A stretch of 5,243 nt of DNA from positions 1 through 5,243 of the forward strand of contig JAFASD010000164.1 in assembly GCA_019244945.1 (NCBI GenBank), in the 5' to 3' direction. The stretch comes from Acidobacteriaceae bacterium (GTDB lineage: Bacteria > Acidobacteriota > Terriglobia > Bryobacterales > Bryobacteraceae). The notes beneath the pieces were generated by a model that had not been told where the DNA came from, ran no database searches, and saw nothing but the letters and a program-made list of their open reading frames with translations. Position numbers and translations under genes: made by a program. This document shows positions 1 through 5,071 of the stretch, piece by piece (positions within the stretch are counted from its first letter, which is position 1; each line of letters opens with the position of its first letter).

Positions 1-384
1 GTCAAAGCCGCCAATTCCGGGAAAGTGATCTACGCGGATCGATTAGGCATTTACGGTAATTGCATCATCATCGACCACGGCTACTCCCTCCAAAGCCTCT
101 ACGGACATCTGAGCAGAATCGGAGTGAAAGTGGGGGATATGATCCAAAAAGAGCAGCAGATTGGAATCAGTGGATCAACTGGAATGGCGTTCGGAGACCA
201 CGTGCACTTCAGCATGTTGATCGCCGGAGACCAAGTGGACCCGAAGGAATGGTGGGACGAGCATTGGATTCACGATCGAATCCTGAGCAAAATCGGCCCG
301 AATGCTGGAAAGGAAATGTCAGCGTCGGCAAAGCCGCGCGAGCAACCGCCGGCCCCGAAACACAAGAAGAGTCACAAGCGATAG
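1..384 (+). CDS. M23 (LytM-type) metallopeptidase, C-terminal part
   Basis: This is the 3' end of a gene that begins outside the window; 127 residues are visible, open from the first base to a TAG stop. The family consists of zinc endopeptidases that cut peptide cross-links in peptidoglycan, or catalytically dead regulators of such enzymes, acting in the periplasm or cell envelope. Visible landmarks, numbered from the first visible residue, are IIIDHG (22-27), YGHLS (34-38, a conserved catalytic-type His36), the glycine turn GISGSTG (55-61) and GDHVHF (65-70). In the last motif His67 and His69 match the HxH motif, whose second His is a zinc ligand. The other zinc ligands (the HxxxD part) lie upstream, so activity cannot be judged. 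The segment DPKEWWDEHW (80-89) is followed by a basic Pro/Lys/His-rich tail, probably disordered. The gene converges on rplQ with a 9-nt gap. Family assignment is secure; substrate and anchoring are unknown. Confidence 0.93.
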   Translation, partial: VKAANSGKVIYADRLGIYGNCIIIDHGYSLQSLYGHLSRIGVKVGDMIQKEQQIGISGSTGMAFGDHVHFSMLIAGDQVDPKEWWDEHWIHDRILSKIGPNAGKEMSASAKPREQPPAPKHKKSHKR

Positions 385-395
385 CTGGTGACTCT
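368..395. terminator. Probable bidirectional intrinsic terminator between M23 gene and rplQ
   Basis: A perfect 8-bp inverted repeat pairs AGAGTCAC (368-375) with GTGACTCT (388-395). Inside it an A/G mismatch (376/387) is followed by a further AGC/GCT stem (377-379 with 384-386) closed by a four-base loop, GATA. On the plus strand it is followed by ATTTCTTCTCTTC, which is U-rich in RNA; on the minus strand by TCTTGTGTTT. Both are imperfect U tracts. The hairpin contains the peptidase stop codon in its loop and abuts the rplQ stop. Its place between two convergent genes fits a shared terminator. The hairpin is seen directly; termination is inferred. Confidence 0.6.
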
Positions 396-843
396 ATTTC
401 TTCTCTTCGCCCTCTTCTTTACCTTCGCGAATCTGCTTAGCGCGTTCTTCACGGCGGGCAGCCCGTTCTGCGGCTCGCTTGACCAGTTCGGATCCGACCA
501 GCTCGAGCTTGGCCGTCTCAGCGCCGTCGCCTTTGCGCCAGCCAAGCCTCACGATCCGCGTATAGCCGCCTTCGCGTTGATTGAATCGTGGGCCTAACTT
601 GTCGAACAGTTTCTTGACAGCTTCCGGCCCAATCAGAAACGCTGCAGCCTGACGCCGTGCATGCAAGCTGTCCTCTTTTGCAAGGGTGATCATCTTCTCG
701 ACGAGCGGCTTCGCGGCCTTGGCTTTCGGAACGGTCGTGGTAATCCGCTCGTCTTGGATGACGTTCGTCACCAGCCCGCGCAAGAGCGCGCGCCTGGCGC
801 TGATATCACGCTTGAGCTTCACTCCTGCTTTGCGGTGACGCAC
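394..843 (-). CDS. rplQ: 50S ribosomal protein L17
   Basis: This is the large-subunit protein bL17, which binds 23S rRNA near the peptide exit tunnel. The 149-residue product starts with the family signature MRHRKAGVKL and contains LLRGLVTNVI, DERITTTVPKAK (31-42), HARRQAAAFL (61-70), KKLFDKLGPRF (77-87) and GGYTRIVRLGWRKGD (92-106). The core ends near residue 122. The remaining roughly 27 residues are a charged Arg/Glu/Lys tail (KRAAERAARREERAK and on), which makes the protein longer than the 127-residue E. coli form; such tails vary between phyla. The start is a GTG codon, fixed by the invariant N-terminus and by a GAGGAG ribosome binding site in the last codons of rpoA. The gap to rpoA is only 2 nt, so translation is probably coupled. 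It is the last gene of the operon. Confidence 0.98.
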   Translation of the reverse strand: MRHRKAGVKLKRDISARRALLRGLVTNVIQDERITTTVPKAKAAKPLVEKMITLAKEDSLHARRQAAAFLIGPEAVKKLFDKLGPRFNQREGGYTRIVRLGWRKGDGAETAKLELVGSELVKRAAERAARREERAKQIREGKEEGEEKK

Positions 844-845
844 GT

Positions 846-1877
846 TTACTCCTCGGCTCCGGCGTAAGTTTCGGCGCCAAACTCCGACGGTGGTGGCGGC
901 GTGCCACCGACCAGCCGTCCCTGTGAGTCGAATTTCATGCCGAAGGAGAGCCCGAGGCCGGAAAGGATTTCCTTGATCTCGTTCAAGGACTTGCGTCCAA
1001 AATTCTTCGTCCGCAGCATCTCCGATTCGCTCTTCTGAACGAGGTCGCCAATCGTCTGAATGTTCGCGTTTTTCAGGCAGTTATAAGAGCGTACGCTGAG
1101 CTCCAGCTCTTCGACCGAGCGGTTGAGCACCTCATTCATCTGATTGATGGCTCGCTCCGCTGGCTCCTCTGAGATCTCGGGCGTCTCTTCAAAGTTGATG
1201 AAGATCGTCATATGATCTTTGAGCAGCTTGGATGCTTGGCCGACTGCATCCTGCGGGGAGATCGCGCCATTTGTCCACACTTCGACCGTCAGCTTGTCGT
1301 ATTCCGTGTTCTGACCGAGGCGCGCGGCTTCCACCGTATAGTTCACCTTGCGAACCGGCGAGTGCACCGAGTCGATTGGAATGTAGCCAATCGGCAGATC
1401 CTCGTCGTAATTGCGGTCTGCCGACACATACCCGCGCCCGCTCTTGATCCGCATCTCGATATTGAGTTTGCCGCCCTCGCCTACAGTCGCGATATGTAGA
1501 TTTCGATCCAGTACTTCGACGTCATTATCGGTCTGGATTTGGCTGCTCATCACCTCGCCCGGAGCTTCCACGCGAAGATGCGCGATGCGGGTGCCTTCAC
1601 CGGTCATCTTAAACGGAACCTGCTTCAGGTTAAGAATGATATCCGTAGCGTCTTCGACAACACCCGGAATGGGGCTGAACTCATGCGAAACGCCATCGAT
1701 GCGAACGCCGGTAATCGCGGCGCCCTCGATGGAGCTCAGCAGAACACGCCGCAAGCCGGTGCCGATCGTGGATCCAAATCCACGCTCGAACGGCTGTGCC
1801 GTGAATTGCCCGAACCGCTCGGTGAGCGATTCCGTATTTGCAACTAAACGTTTGGGCTTCTGAAATCCTTTAAACAT
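846..1877 (-). CDS. rpoA: DNA-directed RNA polymerase subunit alpha
   Basis: The alpha subunit dimerises to start RNA polymerase assembly, and its C-terminal domain contacts UP-element DNA and activators. The 343-residue product has the N-terminal domain at about 1-232, with PFERGFGSTIGTGLRRVLLS (29-48; Arg44 aligns with the E. coli assembly residue Arg45) and the conserved HEFSPIPGVVEDATDIILNL (65-84). A flexible linker follows, then the C-terminal domain at about 253-315. The DNA-contact residues of the E. coli domain are all present with an offset of two: Arg263, Asn266, Cys267, Leu268, Gly294, Lys296, Ser297, Glu300. A tail after the domain (about 317-343) carries PPPP and ends in EE. ATG is the family start. 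The nearest Shine-Dalgarno-like GAGGA lies 14 nt upstream, unusually far, across an A-rich spacer. The gene lies 40 nt after rpsD and 2 nt before rplQ. Confidence 0.99.
   Translation of the reverse strand: MFKGFQKPKRLVANTESLTERFGQFTAQPFERGFGSTIGTGLRRVLLSSIEGAAITGVRIDGVSHEFSPIPGVVEDATDIILNLKQVPFKMTGEGTRIAHLRVEAPGEVMSSQIQTDNDVEVLDRNLHIATVGEGGKLNIEMRIKSGRGYVSADRNYDEDLPIGYIPIDSVHSPVRKVNYTVEAARLGQNTEYDKLTVEVWTNGAISPQDAVGQASKLLKDHMTIFINFEETPEISEEPAERAINQMNEVLNRSVEELELSVRSYNCLKNANIQTIGDLVQKSESEMLRTKNFGRKSLNEIKEILSGLGLSFGMKFDSQGRLVGGTPPPPSEFGAETYAGAEE
849..854 (-). promoter_or_regulatory. Ribosome binding site of rplQ within rpoA codons
   Basis: The minus strand reads GAGGAG TAA AC GTG. The last two Glu codons of rpoA (GAG GAG) form the Shine-Dalgarno sequence, the rpoA stop TAA follows, and the GTG start of rplQ comes 5 nt after the GAGGAG. 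This supports the non-ATG start and implies that ribosomes finishing rpoA can directly begin rplQ. Confidence 0.8.
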
Positions 1878-1917
1878 AGTTTGTTTTTTGATCCTCTTCG
1901 TCGATTTCCGAAGGCTT

Positions 1918-2550
1918 TTACTTCGAGTACAGCTCGACGATGAGCTGTTCGTTCAATTGGATCTGCACCAACTCGTCACGCTTGGGTTGCTGCAATATTT
2001 TCGCTTTCAGGGCGTCGCGATCTACTTCCAGCCAGGATGGGCTGGGCGTGTGAGCTGTCGCATCACGCGCGGAAAGAATCGCGGAATTATCCCTGCTGCT
2101 TTGCCTCACTTCGACGACATCGCCCGGTTTCACGGTGAACGACGGGATGTTTACTTTACGGCCGTTCACGGTGACATGACCATGCCGGACAAGTTGTCTT
2201 CCTTGCGCGCGGCTGGTGGCTATTCCCATGCGATAGGCCACATTATCGAGCCTTCGCTCCAAAATGGCCAGCATCAACTCACCGGTGATACCTTTTTGAT
2301 TCACCGCTTTCTCGTAAAGGTTCCGGAATTGCCCTTCGAGAATGCGATAGTAGCGCCGCGCCTTCTGCTTCTCGCGAAGCTGAAGACCGTACCCGACGAG
2401 CTTGGCCTTTTTGTCCTTGCCGTGCTGGCCAGGAGCGAAATTGCGCTTCTCGATTGCGCATTTTTCGGTGTGGCAGCGCTCTCCTTTTAAAAACAGCTTC
2501 ATGCCCTCGCGGCGGCAAAGCCGGCATACAGGGCCGCTATAACGTGCCAA
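1918..2550 (-). CDS. rpsD: 30S ribosomal protein S4, zinc-binding type
   Basis: S4 is a primary 16S rRNA-binding protein that starts 30S assembly and lines the mRNA entry site. The 210-residue product opens with MARYSGPVCRLCRREG. Cys9, Cys12, Cys26 and Cys31 form the zinc-binding cluster of C+ S4 proteins, which E. coli S4 lacks. Other landmarks are FAPGQHGK (38-45), LREKQKARRYY (58-68), the S4 RNA-binding domain from about 99 to 162 (RRLDNVAYRMG, SRAQGRQLVRHGHVTVNG, VKPGDVVEV) and the C-terminal ELYSK. The start is TTG, set by the family N-terminus and by a strong GGGAGG sequence 6 nt upstream. The position between rpsK and rpoA is that of the E. coli alpha operon. S4 is an autogenous repressor in several bacteria; nothing here shows whether it is one in this organism. 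Confidence 0.98.
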   Translation of the reverse strand: MARYSGPVCRLCRREGMKLFLKGERCHTEKCAIEKRNFAPGQHGKDKKAKLVGYGLQLREKQKARRYYRILEGQFRNLYEKAVNQKGITGELMLAILERRLDNVAYRMGIATSRAQGRQLVRHGHVTVNGRKVNIPSFTVKPGDVVEVRQSSRDNSAILSARDATAHTPSPSWLEVDRDALKAKILQQPKRDELVQIQLNEQLIVELYSK

Positions 2551-2556
2551 TCAAAA

Positions 2557-2562
2557 CCTCCC
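2557..2562 (-). promoter_or_regulatory. Strong ribosome binding site deciding the TTG start of rpsD
   Basis: The minus strand reads GGGAGG TTTTGA TTG. A near-consensus Shine-Dalgarno sequence is followed by a 6-nt spacer and the TTG codon that begins MARYSGP. No in-frame ATG fits the family N-terminus, so this site fixes the start. Confidence 0.85.
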
Positions 2563-2596
2563 AAAGCTGAGCATGACTGCTATATCCGCCTCTGAA

Positions 2597-3004
2597 CTAG
2601 ACGCGCCGTTTCTTAGGCGGACGGCATCCGTTGTGCGGAATCGGCGTAACGTCCCGGATAGACCTCACCTCGATCCCAGCAGTTGACAACGCGCGAACTG
2701 CCGATTCGCGCCCCGATCCCGGTCCCGCCACGCGAACTTCCACTGCTCGCAAACCCGATTCCTTAGCTTTATTGGCGGCGGTCAGCGAAGCCTGCTGAGC
2801 GGCAAACGGCGTCCCTTTTCGCGAGCCGCGGAACCCAAGCGAACCCGAGCTGGACCATGCCAGCACATTCCCCAAAGGATCCGTGAACGTGATGATGGTG
2901 TTGTTAAACGACGCCTGGATGTGTACCGTTCCAAACGGGACGTTCTTCTTTTCCTTCTTCTTGAAGGATTTCTTCTTTGCCGTTTTTGCAGGTGCCTTCG
3001 CCAT
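2597..3004 (-). CDS. rpsK: 30S ribosomal protein S11
   Basis: uS11 sits on the platform of the small subunit, where it binds 16S rRNA and helps shape the region next to the E site. The 135-residue product has a Lys/Ala-rich, probably disordered N-terminus (1-20) and then the conserved core: GTVHIQASFNNTIITFTD (25-42), GFRGSRKGTPFAAQ (57-70), the family signature VAGPGSGRESAVRAL (92-106) and IRDVTPIPHNGCRPPKKRRV (116-135). The Asn-Gly pair near the C-terminus (HNGC) is the site where E. coli S11 carries an isoaspartate; the motif is conserved here. The start is ATG, with a GGAG sequence 11 nt upstream in the 18-nt gap after rpsM. The stop is TAG. Confidence 0.98.
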   Translation of the reverse strand: MAKAPAKTAKKKSFKKKEKKNVPFGTVHIQASFNNTIITFTDPLGNVLAWSSSGSLGFRGSRKGTPFAAQQASLTAANKAKESGLRAVEVRVAGPGSGRESAVRALSTAGIEVRSIRDVTPIPHNGCRPPKKRRV

Positions 3005-3022
3005 CTAACTCTGTTCTCCGAT

Positions 3023-3409
3023 TTAGGTCTTGGCTGCCGATTTCTTCTTGTTCGCGATAGTGCCCTTACGAGGACCCTTTCGCGTACGCGCGTTCGTGTG
3101 GGTGCGCTGGCCGCGAACGGGTAAGCCGCGCCGGTGGCGTAGACCACGATAAGATCCCATTTCCATCAATCGCTTGATGTTCATCGAGACCTCTTTGCGC
3201 AGATCGCCTTCGATCGCGCCTTCGCCCTCGATCAGGTTGCGCAGGTGGTTCACTTCTTCTTCCGAGAGATCCGCGACTTTCTTGTCGGGATCCACATGGG
3301 CCCGATGAAGAAGTGACAACGAACGCGTCCGTCCGATGCCATAAATATAGGTCAATCCAATCGCCGCACGCTTTCTCGCCGGCAAATCAATTCCTGCTAT
3401 ACGCGCCAT
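3023..3409 (-). CDS. rpsM: 30S ribosomal protein S13
   Basis: uS13 lies in the head of the small subunit, contacts the large subunit through bridges, and its basic tail reaches towards P-site tRNA. The 128-residue product begins MARIAGIDLPARKR and contains the YIYGIGRTRS turn (21-30), LRKEVSMNIKRLMEMGSYRG (70-89) and the highly conserved LRHRRGLPVRGQRTHTNART (90-109), followed by a Lys-rich tail. The start ATG is preceded by GAGGGA with a 5-nt spacer. That site overlaps the rpmJ stop codon, which suggests coupled translation. Because only 9 nt separate it from rpmJ, the long rpmJ-rpsM leader that carries the S4-binding pseudoknot in E. coli is absent here. Confidence 0.98.
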   Translation of the reverse strand: MARIAGIDLPARKRAAIGLTYIYGIGRTRSLSLLHRAHVDPDKKVADLSEEEVNHLRNLIEGEGAIEGDLRKEVSMNIKRLMEMGSYRGLRHRRGLPVRGQRTHTNARTRKGPRKGTIANKKKSAAKT

Positions 3410-3414
3410 AAAAG

Positions 3415-3420
3415 TCCCTC
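3415..3420 (-). promoter_or_regulatory. Ribosome binding site of rpsM overlapping the rpmJ stop
   Basis: The minus strand reads TGAGGGA CTTTT ATG. The rpmJ stop TGA shares two bases with the GAGGGA Shine-Dalgarno sequence, and the spacer to the rpsM ATG is 5 nt. Confidence 0.8.
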
Positions 3421-3532
3421 AACCCTGCCGCTGCTTGTGCTTCGGATTCGTGCAGATGACACGCACCACGCCGTGCCGGTGGATCACCTTGCACTTGTCG
3501 CACAATTTCTTTACCGATGCTCTTACCTTCAT
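3419..3532 (-). CDS. rpmJ: 50S ribosomal protein L36, zinc-binding type
   Basis: This is a 37-residue gene found by reading the gap between map and rpsM. It is the smallest large-subunit protein, bL36, which binds 23S rRNA near the GTPase-associated region. The product begins MKVRASVKKLCDKC and ends KHKQRQG. Cys11, Cys14, Cys27 and His32 form the zinc ribbon of the C+ form, and VIHRHGVVRVICTNPKHKQ matches the family consensus along its whole length. The start is ATG with GAGAGG 8 nt upstream (3541-3546). The gene follows map after 23 nt. In many bacteria infA would stand between the two; it is not here. Confidence 0.97.
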   Translation of the reverse strand: MKVRASVKKLCDKCKVIHRHGVVRVICTNPKHKQRQG

Positions 3533-3540
3533 CCTGTTAA

Positions 3541-3546
3541 CCTCTC
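3541..3546 (-). promoter_or_regulatory. Ribosome binding site of rpmJ
   Basis: GAGAGG lies 8 nt before the rpmJ ATG inside the 23-nt map-rpmJ gap. It supports translation of this very short gene. Confidence 0.7.
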
Positions 3547-3555
3547 GCTGGCCCA

Positions 3556-4326
3556 TCAGGGCCGCGTTAGCACCCAAGGCCCGTTCTCGGTCACCGCCAC
3601 CATGTGCTCGAAATGAGCCGAGTACGATTTATCCTGCGTCACCGCGGTCCATTTGTCCGGCAAAACCTTGGTATCTGCCTTGCCCGCGTTGACCATCGGT
3701 TCAATCGCCAAAACCATTCCGGGCTTCAGCCGTGGATTCTCTCCCCTTCGGTCGACATAATTCGGGATCTGCGGCTCCTCGTGGAGCGAAGTTCCAATGC
3801 CGTGCCCCACAAAGTCGCGGACGATTGAAAAGCCATTCGAAATGACATGCTTCTCTACCGTCCCGCAAACGTCGAACAAGCGATTGCCGGACCGAACCCG
3901 GTCAATCGCCAACTCTAAACTTTCCTCGGTGATCTTCAACAGTCGTTTCACCGAATCATTCACTTGGCCAACCGCCACCGTGGTGGCCGAATCACCGTAA
4001 TATCCATTCAGCAGAACGCCCGTGTCGATCGAAACGATATCGCCCGACCGCAATCTACGCCTCGATGACGGCATCCCATGAACGACTTCTTCATTCACCG
4101 AAGTGCACAGAACATACGGATATTTGCTACCCGAAGCCTGCGTGTAATAACCTTTAAACGCCGGTTTCGCGCCGGCATCGGAGATCATCTTTTCCGCGGC
4201 GATTTCGAGATCGTGCGTCGAGGCGCCTTCCGCCACCATACCTTTCAGATCTTCGAGGATCCGGTAAACCAGCAATCCGCTACGGCGGAGCTTCTCCAGC
4301 TCCATTGCGCTCCTTCGCACGATCAT
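3556..4326 (-). CDS. map: Type I methionine aminopeptidase
   Basis: Map is a cytosolic dimetal enzyme that removes the initiator Met from nascent proteins when the second residue is small. The 256-residue product has the pita-bread fold motifs in order. Its five metal ligands are all visible: Asp101 (SIDTG), Asp112 (YYGDSATT), His175 (GHGIG), Glu209 (IEPM) and Glu240 (FEHM). His83 (VVHGMP) and His182 (LHEEP) match the conserved substrate-side histidines. Length is normal, with no N-terminal zinc-finger or SH3-type extension, so this is subclass Ia. The chosen ATG overlaps the adk stop as ATGA, and its product aligns with the usual family N-terminus (EIEKMRxAG-like MELEKLRRSG). A second ATG at codon 8 (first base 4305) has a better AAGGAG ribosome binding site, so the true start may be 7 codons later. 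Confidence 0.98.
   Translation of the reverse strand: MIVRRSAMELEKLRRSGLLVYRILEDLKGMVAEGASTHDLEIAAEKMISDAGAKPAFKGYYTQASGSKYPYVLCTSVNEEVVHGMPSSRRRLRSGDIVSIDTGVLLNGYYGDSATTVAVGQVNDSVKRLLKITEESLELAIDRVRSGNRLFDVCGTVEKHVISNGFSIVRDFVGHGIGTSLHEEPQIPNYVDRRGENPRLKPGMVLAIEPMVNAGKADTKVLPDKWTAVTQDKSYSAHFEHMVAVTENGPWVLTRP
4310..4315 (-). promoter_or_regulatory. Shine-Dalgarno-like AAGGAG before an alternative map start
   Basis: AAGGAG stands 4 nt before the in-frame ATG at codon 8 of map. The ATG at 4326 has no comparable sequence and would depend on coupling to adk. The site may be a real alternative start or a chance match in coding sequence. Confidence 0.4.
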
Positions 4327-5066
4327 GGCGCAACGCCCGCGGCGGGAACAGCTTTGGGATACTCAAGCGGGACGCCCTGAATCAGACCGGATTTAGCCAA
4401 TGCGTCGCAGATATTGCGCATGATCTGATCCGGCGGGGCTCCCGCGCCACTAATTTCAAACATCGGAACGCCCGCCTGCTGAAAATAGTTCAGAAGCGGA
4501 CGTGTTTGCGATTCGTACTCACGAAGCCGCTCACGGATGACCGACTCGCGATCATCTTCGCGGGTAATCAGCGTAGCTCCGTCAAGATCGCAGATCCCGG
4601 CAACCTTAGGCGGATTTGTTTTCAAGCTGTAAAGGGTTCCGCAAACAGGACACTGACGACGGCCACTGAGGCGAGCTACGATTTTATCGCAGTCAACCAC
4701 TAAGTGTACCACGGCCGGCTGGAACTTGTACCGGCCCATCATCCCCAGTAGAACCCCTGCCTGATTCAGAGTACGAGGGTAGCCGTCCAGGATAATGCCC
4801 GACCGGCAATCCGGTTCCGCGATCCTGGTTTCGACGAATTCGTTTACCAATTCATCGGGAACCAGCTTGCCCGATTTCATGAGTTGAACCACCTGTTGTC
4901 CGATCCCATCCTGCGCGTCGATGTGCTTTCGCAGCATATCGCCTGTCGAAATATGTGGTCCGTTTAAGCAGTGCCGCAAAAGTTTGGCTTGAGTGCCTTT
5001 GCCCGAGCCGGGCGATCCGAACAGGATCACGGCCGGTATGGGCCGGGTTGTGGTGTTCGCATCCAA
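4323..5066 (-). CDS. adk: Adenylate kinase, zinc-lid type
   Basis: Adk catalyses AMP + ATP = 2 ADP in the cytosol. The 247-residue product has the P-loop GSPGSGKGTQ (17-26, Lys23), the AMP-binding ISTGDMLR (39-46), DGYPRT (94-99) and a long lid from about 134 to 171. The lid holds Cys139, Cys142, Cys159 and Asp162 in the C-x2-C...C-x2-D spacing of zinc-lid enzymes. The lid arginines (GRR) and the RERLREYESQTRPLL helix region follow. It is longer than the usual 214-220 residues because of about 12 extra residues before the first strand and a roughly 20-residue Pro/Ala-rich tail. The start is the weakest in the window. There is no in-frame ATG before the P-loop; TTG at 5066 lies 5 nt after the secY stop without a clear Shine-Dalgarno sequence, and GTG at 5030 is possible. 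The stop overlaps the map start. Confidence 0.97.
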   Translation of the reverse strand: MDANTTTRPIPAVILFGSPGSGKGTQAKLLRHCLNGPHISTGDMLRKHIDAQDGIGQQVVQLMKSGKLVPDELVNEFVETRIAEPDCRSGIILDGYPRTLNQAGVLLGMMGRYKFQPAVVHLVVDCDKIVARLSGRRQCPVCGTLYSLKTNPPKVAGICDLDGATLITREDDRESVIRERLREYESQTRPLLNYFQQAGVPMFEISGAGAPPDQIMRNICDALAKSGLIQGVPLEYPKAVPAAGVAP

Positions 5067-5071
5067 GGAGT

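Noticed and set aside
60..440. A second open frame of 126 codons overlapping the M23 gene on the same strand
   Set aside because: It is out of frame with the clear M23 motifs and its low-complexity Arg/Pro-rich translation is typical of a shadow frame.
1411..1863. Plus-strand open frames of about 100-150 codons opposite rpoA
   Set aside because: They are shadows of rpoA with Ser/Arg/Pro-rich translations and no ribosome binding site or family resemblance.
1878..1917. Possible internal promoter in the rpsD-rpoA gap
   Set aside because: No convincing -35/-10 pair on the minus strand; the A-run alone is not enough.
1888..2490. A 200-codon open frame on the plus strand opposite rpsD
   Set aside because: It is antisense to a fully conserved rpsD. 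Its translation resembles no family I recognise, and it follows from the codon bias of rpsD.
2572..2583. Small inverted repeat AGCA/TGCT in the rpsK-rpsD gap
   Set aside because: Only four base pairs with no U tract; too weak to call a terminator or protein-binding site.
5051..5062. ATG at 5062 near the adk start
   Set aside because: It is out of frame with adk and opens only a short frame that ends within about a dozen codons.
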